DNA from: Hemileia vastatrix
Lineage: Eukaryota; Basidiomycota; Pucciniomycetes; Pucciniales; Zaghouaniaceae
Direction: 5' to 3'
Assembly (NCBI GenBank): GCA_030280995.1
Contig: JASXTE010000008.1
Location: 12,262,212 to 12,326,211, forward strand
DNA: 64,000 nucleotides
Positions 1 to 12,100 of this stretch are shown in pieces. Made by a program: the position numbers and the translations under genes. The notes beneath the pieces are model-generated. The model was given only the letters and a program-made list of their open reading frames with translations. It was not told where the DNA came from and made no database searches. How positions within the stretch are numbered: position 1 is the first letter of the stretch; each line of letters opens with the position of its first letter.

Positions 1-110
1 TCTTTTAAACGCTCGTGTGTTGTCGGTTTATCGAGTTCTCCTGAGGCAAACGAGAAGTCAGATATTCCTCACTTGTTCTTCATTTGCCATTGATTGTCTA
101 TCATGGATCA

Positions 111-114
<4 letters not shown>

Positions 115-149
<35 letters not shown>

Positions 150-229
150 TATATATGTATGTGTGGATGGATGGATGGATGGATGGATGTATGTATGTTT
201 GTATGTATGTATGTTTGGTTGGTTGGTTG
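115..229. repeat. CT and GGAT/GTAT microsatellites
   Basis: A pure CT dinucleotide run (about 115-144) is followed by tetranucleotide runs GGAT, then GTAT and TTGG (about 164-229). They lie just upstream of the ORF at 234. A CT-rich tract before a start codon is common in fungal promoters, but this may simply be simple-sequence DNA. Confidence 0.85.
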
Positions 230-233
230 AACG

Positions 234-572
234 ATGTCAGATTTGACGAGCGATTCTAAGACTAGGTGGGAATTAATTAAGTGGATTAGAAGTGATTTCG
301 ATCGATTAAAAGTCAGGATAGGTCATTTAAATGGCGAAGGAGACCAAAAAGTTGTTTCTGATGAGAAAAGGAAAGAAGACAATGAAAATGAAAATGGAAG
401 GATTGATGGACTCATCCGAGTGATTGAAGATTTTTTAGTTCAAAGTGAGAAGATGGTGAAAGAAGTGAGAGGGTATGTTGTTTTGGTTGGAGATGGTTGT
501 AAGAGTAAGGAGAGTGATGAGGAGAGAGATAAAGAAAAGAGAAGTAGTGATGATAGTCAATGGACATCTTAG
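234..572 (+). CDS. Small acidic hypothetical protein (112 aa), possible host gene
   Basis: This is an ATG-initiated 112-codon frame ending in TAG. The product is hydrophilic and charged, with two stretches of helical character around residues 12-35 (ELIKWIRSDFDRLKVRIG) and 57-80 (GLIRVIEDFLVQSEKMVKEV), and a Lys/Glu/Ser/Asp-rich tail. No family is recognised. It lies outside the inverted duplication that starts at 697 and shows no similarity to the surrounding transposon proteins, so it may be a cellular gene or the last exon of one entering from the left. A GTATGT donor-like site near 473 allows a spliced form. It could also be a chance frame. Confidence 0.4.
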   Translation: MSDLTSDSKTRWELIKWIRSDFDRLKVRIGHLNGEGDQKVVSDEKRKEDNENENGRIDGLIRVIEDFLVQSEKMVKEVRGYVVLVGDGCKSKESDEERDKEKRSSDDSQWTS

Positions 573-823
573 TGTTAAAAATTATTGTAGAATGAAAATG
601 GCTTTTGTTCAAATCATGAAAGATGTTGAGAGTGTTTTGATAAAACTATGGATCTTCCTAATAAATGATCTGGAATACATAAAGCAGATCTCAAAAAGCT
701 TGCAGCCATTGCAAAACAACTTGCACACACATTCCCCGGTCACCCCCCCCAATTTGTGCATGCAATTTGACAGACAACCCCCTATGAGAAAGCTGTCAAT
801 ATTCCCTTTCACCCCATCAAGTC

Positions 824-946
824 TATGGTAGCAGTGTCAGCGCTTCGTCCGGAGTGAACCAGAGTTAGATGCATCAGCTGCACCACAGACTATATACACC
901 TTATGTACTTAACAATCACTAAGCTACTACTATATTATACATAACA
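824..946 (-). repeat. Copia-A 3' LTR (123 bp)
   Basis: Read on the minus strand it begins TGTTATGTATAA and ends CTGCTACCATA. It is preceded on that strand by a G-rich polypurine tract (complement of the C-run at about 946-955). By direct reading it is identical over all 123 positions to the Copia-B 3' LTR at 30368-30490, while the 5' and 3' LTRs of either element differ at roughly one position in six or seven. Confidence 0.85.
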
Positions 947-1023
947 CCCCCCCCCTCTTAGTGATTTCCCCATAACCATCCACAGCTAATATAGTTCAGA
1001 AGAAAAAGAAAAAGAAAAAATAA

Positions 1024-4000
1024 CTAGTAAACTCCCAATAAATATCTCTTCTCTTTCCATATATTTGGGCCCACATTCTTTGTCAACAAATCTGTTACCT
1101 GATCCCTAGTTGAAACCCATTTAATGTCTATTTCATGCTGATGAACTTGTTCATTCACAAAAATAGAAATCTCTGTCAACATGTCTACAACATTTGTCTG
1201 AAGGATTATCTGTAGCTGCAACAATAGCACCTTTGTTGTCACAATAAAGAGTTGTTGGTCCATGGCAATAATCCACTTCTCACAGAAGGTTTTGCATCCA
1301 CAGGGCTTTACAAGTTTGCATTTGACATTGCCATCAATTCTGAGTGAAGGGTGTCACCTGACTACCTACGCACAAGGTCAAGGGTGTTCCTAGAAAGTGA
1401 GATGGAGGGAGGAGTTTAGAGACTTCTTCAAAGTACAGAGGAAATATTCGAGGAAGTGATTCGAAGATGAGTCAAAGGAAGAGCTGCTTCTTCGAGATAT
1501 GTTCAATAAGAATCTCAATATAATTTAAAGGTAATATTAATATTCTTAGGATCTCACAAAGGGTTGTAAACTCAATAATCAAAGATTTAAGTTTTAGAAA
1601 TGATTACTGAGAAAATAAGGAAATGTACAATAATAATGATTTAACCTGAAGCTTTACCACTATTAACTATATATACGTTTTATAATTTAATTCTAAAGAA
1701 TGTTGAACCAAAATACAATTCCTTTTATATCCACTACTCCTCCTTGCATTGACCTCATGCCCATCCATCATTCTGCACACCACAGACCTCTGAAAAAACA
1801 CCGGTTACACCTGGACCCTCCTCACTAACATCTGTTAACCCTTTGACCCTCCACTAACCATCTCGTCCATGCTCACTACCCCTGTTAATAACCCACAGAC
1901 ACTTTAAAAACCTTTAGCAGAATATTGCATTGGCTGTTGCGCTGTGCGTCACCTATTGAAGAAAAGACTGAACACAGTATTGAGAGATTAACTAATTTAG
2001 ATTTAAAGTTTTAGATTAGCATGGTTGAATAGTGAGTACACAAAGGAAAATTGCAGTTGCTATGTAAAATCGCTTCTGCGCTTTGAATATGGATTTAGAC
2101 CTCTTTATTATTGATTTAATGAGCTGCTTTTGCCTTGAGTGTCATGTGGCGCATGACAAATGGAAGCTGTGGCCACTCTTGATTGACATTTTGATTGCTA
2201 TAAGATAAGACAGTTGTGGATCTGAAGAACATGGCCACCTGTAGCCCTAGCAAATTCACCACCCCAAGTGTAGCATCACAATAAACGTCTGTTAATGGAT
2301 TGATGTTGATTGTTGGGGAAAGATGAAATTTCATGTTTTTGGTGAATTGTAGATATCTCAGCAAATGATGAAGCACATCCCATTCAGCTTGACCTGGTCT
2401 TGATGCATAACATGCCAGGAAGTTGACAGGATACACTAATTTAGGCCTTGATCCTGCTACAAGGTATGAAAAAGAACCAATGATAGACAGAAATAGTGAT
2501 AGGTTCAAGTGGGGGGTGAGTTTTTTTCTTTTAATGACACTAAAGAAAGACCCATTGGCAAAGGTGAGTGAGAAGTAAGATCTGTTGTATTGTGTTCAGT
2601 TAGGATTTTGTTGACAAGAGCTGGTTGGTGAATAGTGAAACCTTTAGAGCATTGTGAATCTGCTGGACCAACAATAGAAGAGATACCATCAGACCATTTT
2701 ACCTTTAAACTACTCCCCATATCCACTTCCAACTCTCTCAAAACTGTGTCACTACTCCCTACCTCTACACCATCATCCACATGAATCCTTAACATCCCCT
2801 TGGAACCATCTTTTGCTAGCACATATACACTTGCATCCTGATTACTTGACCTGTAACCCAAATTCACCAGAATTTTACTGACATGCTTCCACCAGCACCT
2901 GGCTGCTTGCTTTGTACCATATCGAACTTTCTTAAGCTTGCAGACATGAGTTGGATTAACAGATTCAAACCCTTTGGGCTGCTTGACATAGATTTCTTCT
3001 TCAAGATCACTATGGAGATAAGCTGCAGTGACATCAAAAGTTTTGACTGGCCAGTTGTAGGTAGCTGCTGGAGTTAGAATCAAATGCAGGGATGCAAAAG
3101 TAGCTGTAGGATCAAAAGTATTGTTCAAATCAATGCCTTCAATTTGTTTGAAACCTTGAACCACATAGCATGCCTTATGCTTGATGATCTTTCCAAATTC
3201 ATCCCTTTTGAGAGCAAAAACCCAAAAAGCACCTGTGACAGTTTTTCCAGGAGAAAGGGGTACAATATCCCACACCTTCATATTAGACATGTTGTCTAAT
3301 TCTTGAAGACAAGCTGCTTTCCATTCAACTGCATCTGGTCGCTTCATTGCCTGCTTAAACGTGCAAGGCAGTTGATCAGAAAGGTCACAAGCATTATTGT
3401 TAATGAAATCAACCATCACATCTTGAGCAGCAATAGTTTCTTCTTCTGTAAAATAACCAAATTTCAGTTGATTTAAAATAATTGATAAATCACCATTACA
3501 TTGAGATTCCTCTGAATGTGGTAATATGAGTTCTTTGGTACTTTTTTTTCTTGTCATTCAGAAATCAAAATTTGACAATTTCTGACTGAACAAATGAATT
3601 AGACTCTGGATGCCAAAATATTCAACCCTTACCACCCCCTCTACAAAAACTAATAACTCTGAAATGCATTACCCAGACCTCCATTTTTTTTTTCCTCTTT
3701 TCAGTTGGAATATGTACATATGCTCACTGAACAAAAATTTTAATAGGTGACAAATCTGCTTTTTTATTGAAAATGATTTGATAAGGTGTACTGTTGGTAA
3801 CTCTTATGTTTGGCAACTTATTATGAATATAAGACGTCCAACAATAAGCAAAAGTCCAAATAGTGGGAGGAAGGTTTGATTCAAGAAGAATGGTCCTAAT
3901 AGTTTTTTTGAACCTTTCAGAAATTCCATTCTGTTCATGATGATAAGGCATTGAGTGTTCATGGAGGATACCATGTTGGGAGAGGTATTCAGAGAATTTC

Positions 4001-4766
4001 TTGTTCTTGTATTCTTTACCATTGTCAGTTCTGAGAATCTTGAGACAGTGTTTGGTGATGTTTTCTAACCTAGTTTTGAAATTAATAAAAGCATAAAAAA
4101 AATCTGACTTCCTCTTTAAGACAAAGATTTCTCCATAAGTTGGAAAAGATACTCTGAATGTTGCCACATTGATCTCACCCTTATCTGTGACACCAACCAT
4201 GGGCCCTACTAAATCAGAGACCACTGGATCCATGAGCTCATGGGTACATTTGGAAGCCATGCACATATTTTTTCTTTTGCTCTTAGAAACCGCACATATA
4301 TCACAGTGTAATCTGAAAGAAGGGATATAAGAGGGTGAATTGGTGCACAGACATTTTTGGGCAATCATTTGTAGAACTCTGGTGCTAGTGTGTCCAAGAC
4401 GGTGATGCCAATCCATGATTGAATCAGGAACCACTGTGGGAAAAGGGATTTTTGAGGGGGGGGGGTGAGGGGACAAAGGGAGCAGGAAGGGTTTCAGATG
4501 ACAAAGAGTTAAAATAATTCATTTCAAAAATATTGGTTTCTAGATCACATGGATAAACTAGATCAACTGTCCATTTTTGTCCAGAAGAAGATTTAAGAGC
4601 AAGAAATAATATAATCATGATTTTTATTAAAAGAAAGAGAAATGCCATTATCTAACAGATCAAAAGGAGAAATAAGAGTAGATTTTGCTCTGTCACAATA
4701 AAAAATACCTCTGATTGTAACTAATTCTCCTCCACATCCTTTAATGAAAATGTTTCCATGACCCAT
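1024..4766 (-). pseudogene. Copia-A pol (integrase, RT, RNase H), broken
   Basis: On the minus strand from right to left: a protease-integrase linker; a GAG_pre-integrase motif (WHHRLGHTS) and integrase core with the TDNGKEY acidic motif and a downstream E (4476-3724); then the RVT_2 reverse transcriptase (3557-2505) with the catalytic HVDDGV motif; then the Copia-type RNase H region (2508-2116 and 1263-1024), which ends in the typical sequence DLLTKN...RYLLGVY. Breaks are a TGA just after the integrase block, a frameshift near the C-run at about 2510, and a solo LTR inside the RNase H region. The first two are shared with Copia-B. The protein would have acted in virus-like particles to make and integrate cDNA. 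Confidence 0.85.
1352..2158. mobile_element. 807-bp solo LTR inserted in Copia-A
   Basis: Comparison with Copia-B (about 29970) shows these 807 bp are absent there. The ends are TGTCACCTGA and GCATGACA, the TG...CA rule of LTRs. The flanking five bases are AAGGG on the left and AATGG on the right, a 4/5 match to a target duplication. No coding frame is seen inside. A diverged relative lies at 21127-21905. It is best read as a solo LTR left by LTR-LTR recombination. Confidence 0.7.
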
Positions 4767-5898
4767 TGTAGAAAGAAAGAGTTCTATAATTCTAAGCTAT
4801 AGACCCAATCCAAGATGCATTGGTTCTTCCTTGTAAAAAAAAAACTTATTGAAAAAGAAGCTCCTGCCACTCTAATATTTAAAGACAGTGAAAGCATATA
4901 TTGTAAGTGTGGTTATCTATTTTTATGGAGGAGAGAGTAGGATAAATTTGTATAGATATTTTAAAGAAAAGGGAAATATATTTTAATATAAGCAATCAAG
5001 CTGTTGGCTAGATATATTCTCAGAAAGCGCTAGTATTCTCAGTCACTCCCTCTTGAAGTGCTCTATCTAATACTATCCTTACTGTAGCAATAAAATAACG
5101 CTACAGCCCTACTTCTGGTATGCACACCCAATATGTACAAAAAAAATAAAATATATCTATTTCTCTTCTTTATTTCTAAAAAAAATTATCTACCTGTTAT
5201 ATCTCTTCTCCTCTTTTTTTATATAAAGGTGAGTGCTCTTATATACATTTGTATGTTCAGTGCCCCTTTCTTATGTTTCCTTCCCCTACAGGTTTTCCTA
5301 TACAAGTTCAACACTAATACAAGAATATGAAATGGCAACTAAGTATCACAATGATCTTTTGTACATAACCTATGCTTCTTGAGATCCCTGAATAAATAAT
5401 AGGTACTGTACCATCTTCCATACCTATGTTAATAGCCCACTCTTGTCATATGAGTATCCAATAATCATGAAACCCTTTGTGCTAAGTCATCACCCTTCCT
5501 TCATCCTTCTTTTTGTTTGAGTGCTGCTTATCAACCCACCTGTCTTCCTAGCGCTACCTTCTTTCCTTGAAATATTTTTCATCTCCATGGGTGGACACAG
5601 TTTCATCTAAAAGACATTGCTCTTATCTAAGAATGATTTTCATACCATTACTTGTCACTGCTTCATACGTCCATATTATGCGTCTAGCACTGCCCATGAC
5701 CCTTCCAAGTACATACCCTATTTTCTTGTCTTATAGTCCATTATGTACTTTCCCTTAACCTTTTTCTTTCTGCAGCTCATAAATGCATAGTATAAAAAAA
5801 CTGTGCACAGAGAGTTTTTTTTCTGCGCTCTTGAAGACCCCTTTGTTTCACTTCCTACTAACTTAGACATTTTCTGAGTTACTGCAAGATGTGTACCA
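4767..5898 (-). repeat. Gypsy-A 3' LTR
   Basis: It matches 15207-16379, starting TGTAGAAAGAAAGAG on the plus strand and ending GATGTGTACCA. On the minus strand it is preceded by the purine-rich tract GGGAGCAGAAGGAGACTG, a good polypurine tract. It lacks an insertion of about 40 bp that is present near the end of the other LTR. Confidence 0.85.
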
Positions 5899-6036
5899 CA
5901 GTCTCCTTCTGCTCCCGACTGTCCCAAGGCACTATAAAACCAGGTGCATATCTTGCATTTTTTCCTCATTCCTTCTTCTGGTTTCACTTCCTCTTCACAC
6001 TAGTTTCTCTTCTATCTTCAATTATCTTCTCTTAAA

Positions 6037-7090
6037 ATGAGCCCTAAAAACAATTTTTTCTGCACCTTTGGTCACTTTGTTGATGCTCAACAAAAGTTTG
6101 TCTTTATGACACCTGCTGTCAAATCAGTCTTGACTGGAGCTGAGCATTGTCAGTGTTGTGCCAAGAATGGCATTATCCCATGTTGCTTCTCAAAAACCCG
6201 CCATGGTAATGGCTTCTTCACTGTAAAATCCTTTTTCCTTCTCATTTCCTCTTAAATGTTCAGCACTGATTTCTTTCTTTATTTTATTTCCCTAGTCATG
6301 TGACTTTTGCAAAAGTTGCAAAAAAAAAAAAATGCAGCATCAATGGTCTACCTGCCATTTCTGCGAACTCTACTCCTACTGCTGTCAATACTAACATTTC
6401 AATGTCAAACCTAACGGGTCAGCTGGCCATCAAGGGCCCCGCTCCTAAGAGAGCTAAACAAATCCATTGCTTGCCTACTCCAAGCACTGCATCAAACATG
6501 ACACTCTGTTCACTCTTCTCTGAAGGATCAATTCACACTGTAAATCCTTCCTTCTATTTCTTTTTGATAAATTTTCTTTCTAACAAAATTCAATTTCTTC
6601 TTTTATTACTTAGGACTTCCTTAACACCCCTTAGGCTGTGATGCCTCCAACTCCACATGTCAAAATTCTCATTCTGGGTCTAGAAGAAGATCCTTTCTAG
6701 GATATAGTATCTGGTGCTACCTTCTCTCCCACTATTGAGAATGAAGTTACCTGGCCTGAAAAAGAAGCCACTCCTCCACCCTTTACTCCTGAAAATTGGT
6801 TCTCAATGCCTCCAATGTCAGCTACTTCATTTGAGGAAGAGGCTCCTTCCCTTAATCCCCCTTACCCTCAAGATTGGTAAGTTCTTAATTGTGTTGTCGC
6901 TGCTCCTTATTATCAGACAATTGACTGAGTCAATACTGCCTTCAACTCAGTATTCAGTTATCTTAAAAATACTCCTTCTCTTGAAGAAAAAGACATCAAA
7001 AAGTGTGTTTCCTTAGTTGAAACTCTGAATTAGACTTACAATAATATATACAACAAATGGGAGTACACTTTTCTTGATAGGCATTAAAGT
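6037..7090 (+). pseudogene. Cys-cluster protein gene, spliced, antisense to Gypsy-A
   Basis: Exon 1 (6037-about 6219) encodes an FFCTFGHF start and a cluster CQCCAKNGIIPCC. A GTAAAA...CCCTAG intron (about 6220-6297) joins in frame to exon 2, which opens with a second cluster, CDFCKSCKKKKC. A second GT...TTAG intron begins near 6543, and the frame then continues as a Pro/Glu-rich region (about 6620-6880) and a helical region (about 6925-7085). In-frame TAG and TGA codons interrupt the later exons, and all are explicable as C-to-T changes. The CxxC layout resembles Zn-binding modules such as fungal Zn2Cys6 clusters, but no family is firmly recognised. It has a paralogue at 7665. Confidence 0.45.
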
Positions 7091-7664
7091 AAGTCCCATC
7101 CTTTTTCATAATCACTATTTTAACGCTAAATTTTCTTTCTTTCTTCAGAAAAATTTTCCTTGAACTTTTATTTATACCTTGTTGTGAAATTATGTAAATA
7201 GTGTATTTTATTGTTTCTTCTTGTAATAATAAAAAATTATTCTTCCCAAAAATATCTCTGTTGCCACATATTGCCTGTTATTTTTCTGTGAGAATGTGAG
7301 AGTCTTATTAGTTCTTAGAAAAAAATTTCTCCTGAAAACTCCTCTTTAACTCCTTCTGGAATAACCACAAGACAATAAAAAAAATATCCCTTCATAACAT
7401 AATTTATTAGCACCTCCTCTGTCTTATCCTCATATTCTTAAAGTAAGTTCAGATCTTCCCAAGATCTTGCACTCCTTAGTGCTAACCTTCTTTTCCCATA
7501 AACTTTGTTACACTTTATTTTTCTTCTGATTAGCCTCCCCACTTGGATACTATTCATCACTTTCTTTCACTTGTATCCTCACAGCACCTGAATATTATAA
7601 ATAGGCCTGGAATCCACTCTTCTACCTAATCCAATCCATTACACTTCACAAGTTCTAATTAGCC

Positions 7665-8260
7665 ATGACCATATACCATAATTTACCTAGAGATCAGTCT
7701 TGTGCTTTTTTCTGCCATCACAAATTTAACTTTACTTTCTCCAAGCCTCATGGTTATGCTGCTTTTAGACCCGCTTGCAATAAATGTTTCAAATTTCATA
7801 AGACTTGCACCTTTTCTTATGAATTTCTTAATTCTCCTAATGGCTATATCCAGTTCCCTTCCAGAGATACTTCTAGCGCTCCTACCATAATAGCTAGTCC
7901 CAGTAGCACTACTCATCCTTCCTCTGAAACCTTGCCTGCTGGCAGCACATCTCTCCCTTCATACCGCCAGCAAGAAATCTCCATCCAGCCAAAGTCAGAA
8001 TCTCCTTCATCTTCTGAACAAAATGTGGCATTAAAACCATCCTCTTCACAGGCTCCCAACTCTTTGAGAGTTCTATCCCTGTCTGCACATCCTAAAAAAT
8101 TGCTAGCTAGTGAGTCCATCACCCTTACTTTCACACAATTCTTTCTAATTTTAATTTTTCCAAAGGTTTTAACAAATCTATTTGCTTAGAATGGGTCCCC
8201 CAGCTCCTCCCTTTTTGTGAATTCAATGAGAATATTTTCATGCCTTTTCCTTATATATGA
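7665..8260 (+). pseudogene. Second Cys-cluster protein gene antisense to Gypsy-A
   Basis: The ATG at 7665 opens a frame of about 150 codons before a likely GTGAGT...CAAAG intron (about 8110-8166), after which SFNKSICLEWVPQ... continues in phase to a TGA near 8258. The N-terminus has the same order as the gene at 6037: FFC, a His-containing loop, then CNKCFKFHKTC followed by FS. The middle is Ser/Pro-rich and looks disordered. It is followed by gag-like fragments on the same strand, so the product may be the N-terminal part of a Gag-like protein with a zinc-binding module. This is inference only. Confidence 0.45.
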
Positions 8261-9173
8261 CACCATTTTATCTTCCTAAAATTGCACTCCAGCTTTTTCC
8301 AAAAATGAGTTAAATTCTTGTTACAATCATATTGAAATGATTGGTCAATTAACAAACAAAATCAGTTCCACATCAGTCCCTGATTTTCCCGCAGATCCCA
8401 ATAACTTTATCATGCCTAAAGAGTGGAAAGGATACCCCACCAGTTTCAATGGTGATTCTGATAAATCATTATCTGCCTTCATTTCCTTCTGATAAGCATT
8501 GTAACTCTAGTGCATTGTAAATAGTTTCCCTTATTAATTATGCTAAACTTCCTCAAAAAATAATTATTATTATTATAAATTTTTCATAAAACATGAGCAA
8601 AGCGCATGGTGCTTGCAAAACCCTTGCCTTTGCCATGAGCACCTTCTTAGAGAGTCAGAGAGCGCTTGACTGTGCTCCCTCTACTATCTTAAAATAACTT
8701 CAACCCCATTAATTAACATTCATCATTAGAGATTTTACAAACACCTAGATGCCTAAATCTTGGGCACTCCATCTGCCAACATTCTTAAGCTAAAGTAACT
8801 GCCTTCCAATAAGTCCCCAGTAGCCTTCTGACTTTCCCAGACAGCTGTTTATCTATCTAGCTCTACCACTTCTTCATATCCCCTTGTACAAAATTAACTC
8901 TCCACTCCACAATAATCTACTCTAGTTGCTGTTTCTAACTGCCTTCTCAGCCATAGTTGCTCCACCATTGCTAGTACCCTATCCATCACAGCTGTGTCAT
9001 AACATCCTATGAGTCCAAGAAAATTAACATACTGATAATAGTTTATACTCTTTCCAGAAAAACTTTAAATAATTTTATTAGTTTATCCTTGTCCCAGAGG
9101 TTATCTTTGCATCACTAGTACCCCTCTTGGGTAGAATATTTTGATTTGATTGGCCGCTACATGTTGCTTCCAT

Positions 9174-12100
9174 TCAGTAAGACCCTCCAGTAATTTCTTT
9201 TCTGATCTTATAAGGACCGTTCCACCTGTCTGAAAAAAGTTTACCCCATTGACTTTCAAGACTCCTGTTGTATACTAATACCAAGTCCCCTGACTTCAAT
9301 TGTTCCCTTAAACTATGCACTAAGCACTCATCCCAATATTCAACTGATTTATCCCTAATTTGCATCATTCTTTCATATGCCTTTTTCAAAAATTCATCCT
9401 TTCTTTCAAGCTGCACTACTCTTGCTAAAATCAAATCTTCAGTAAAGCACACTTGATCCCAATCACATCCTAGAAAATTTCTAGCTTCCAGATAAATAGG
9501 GAATACTGCCCTTTGACCAAACATGAGTTCATAAGGTGAAAAAACCGTCATCCTTTTCACTGAAATCCTATCTGTGAATAATACTAAAGGCATATAGCTC
9601 TTCCATTTTGCCCCATTAGTTCCACATAGTTTAACTAGTGCATCTTTTATCACTTGATGCCCTCTCTCAATCATACCTTTGGCTTCTGGATAATACAGTG
9701 TAGCAGCTTGAATCTTGGTGCAAATCCCTTTAAAAACTTCTTGAAACTCTCCAGAAAATTTAGTGCCCCTGTCCAAAGTTACCATTTTCATTACCCTGTA
9801 TCTATATACCCATTCCTTCTTTAAAAACTCAGCTACATTACTTGCTTTAAGGTTTACCAAAGGTTCTGCTTCAACAAATCCTGAAAGATCATTCCTGGCT
9901 ACTACCAAGTACTTAAAGCATCCTTCTTTAATATGAGCCGCATCTAAGCTAATCCTGCCAAAAATAGTATCTTCACACGTTGCCTTTCCTCTCTCCTTAG
10001 GCTTTCTGTAACTTCTGTACTGACATTCTGGACAAGATTGGACCCAATCCTTAACCTCTGCTCTCATATTAGGCCACCAGAATTTCTCCTTAACTCTCCT
10101 ATAAGTTTCATCTTGTCCCCTATGTCCCAAATTTTTATGTAATTCTCTAAGAATTTTTTCTTTCCTAGCTCTATCCAGTATAACCGATTGCGGTGAAGAA
10201 GAGTGTTCTCTTCATACCCTTCCATCCTTAATAAAATAATCTTTAGTGCACTTCTCTACTTTGCACCATGTGTCTTCATTACAAATTTCTGTTTGATTAT
10301 TCCCTTCTAAATACTCTTTTAACCAATCCAGTTGGTCAATTGAGTCCTCAATCAATCTTCCACTTTCTGACAGAGAGTCACCTTCTTGACTGCTGATTGA
10401 GTCATTCTCTTCTGAATCTTGAGCCACATCACCTGGTGCTCCTCTCATTATTACTTTAGCTTTTACATTCCATTCTTGTACTTCCATCTCCTCATGATCA
10501 TCTTTGTCATGAATATCTCCTCTACATTCCCTTAGTTTTGTTTCATTGCAGATGCCACCTAATGATAGTTTAACATCTTCCCAGATGCCAGTCATTAGTT
10601 TTATGTCTTTGTAGATGTCCTTTATTAGTTTTACGTCTTTGTGGAAAACACCCATTGATAGTTTAAAATCTTCCTGGACAACCCTTTTTTAACTGCTAAA
10701 ATTCTGATAACAATAATCTATACCATTTATCCACTTTTTATCATCTTCAAATTCTTCCGACTCAGAATCCTCTTCACACAATGGACTCCTTGACAAAGAG
10801 TCTGTTATTGTGAAAGATTCTCCTGGTTTATGGACTAAATCAAAAGAAAATAAATTAATCTGTGCTACACATCTAGTCATTGCCACGTCTGGTAAACTTG
10901 GACTACTGATACTTTGCACCAAAGATAGTGCATCACCTTGCAACTCAAAATGTTTCCCCCAAAGCATCTATTGCAACTTCTTCAAAATTTTTACAACCCC
11001 ACACAATTCTAACTTAGATTGAGAGTACCTAGACTCCAACTTTGTAAAAGTCTTTGATTCATAAAGTAAAGGCCTGTCATTTCCTTCCTTGTCCTCTTGC
11101 ATCAAAACTGCGCCTACTGCAGACACACTTGAATCTACTGCTAGAGTAATCTTTCCAACACCTGGCCCATATTCCAATTTCTTTATAAGAATGTCCTTCC
11201 CCACAATCATTCTTAAAAACTCAAAGTATTATTCACATTCCTCTGAAAAATCCCATACAACTTCTTTTCTTTTCAAGCACCTTAATGGAGAAGATAACAA
11301 GACAAAATCACAAATAAAAATTCTCAATTAGGTACAAATACCTAAAAACCCCCTAACTTTTGTAGTGTTTCTTGGTCTTGGCCACATAAGCACCTTGTTT
11401 TTCTGCTTTTCCGCAATGATTCTTCCCCTCCTACATACAAAATTACCAACAATATCTAGCTCTGGTATGCAACAAGAAAGTTTTGACCCTGAGACTGTCA
11501 AACCAGCCTCTTATATCCTAAAAAGTACCCTTTCAAGAGTAATAGAATATTCCCAAATAAACCTCCTTATGCTTGGGTTCTCCTCTAGAACCTCTCCATC
11601 ATATTCTGATATTGGTCCTTTTATACCGCCATCTTCAATAAAAATTCCTACATGTTCCAGAATTTCATCCTGTAGTATCCACAACATCTGCACCTGATAA
11701 ACTTCCACTGATTTGGAAGTGCCCTGTGGTAGCCTTGTTAACCTGAAGTATCCCAATGGAGTTTCAAATGTAGCCATTAGCCTTGAAAACATATCTAACT
11801 CACTCTTATTGTATCCTCCCGTTTATTTCTCCTAATCCATAATATTCTTGACCTGAAAAAGATTCCACAAATTCCTCTGGCATTGGTGATAATCCTGAAT
11901 CCTTAACCATAACCTTGTTCATTTTTCTCAAATCATGAGCAAACCTTAACTTGCCATTATGCTTGACACAACAAAATACTGGGCTTGAGCAGCTAGAAAT
12001 TGATTGTTCACACAAACCAGATTTAATCTTTCCCTAATTAATTCCATATATTCTTTTCTTATTGCAGCTGGTATAAGAAATGCCTTCTTTTGCCATGGCG

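Larger units (their letters stand above)
5899..9173. other. Gypsy-A region downstream of pol with opposite-strand genes
   Basis: This 3.3-kb stretch lies between the integrase stop and the 3' LTR. No retroviral gene is seen on the minus strand. The plus strand carries two related Cys-cluster gene remnants (6037-7090 and 7665-8260), followed by gag-like fragments around 8330-8900 (for example MPKEWKGYPTSFNGDSDKSL at about 8410). This could be an antisense accessory gene module of Gypsy-A or the relic of another plus-strand element. Confidence 0.5.

Noticed and set aside
17..259. 80-codon frame over the CT and GGAT repeats
   Set aside because: Most of it is translated microsatellite (Leu-Ser and Trp-Met-Asp-Gly runs); no independent support.
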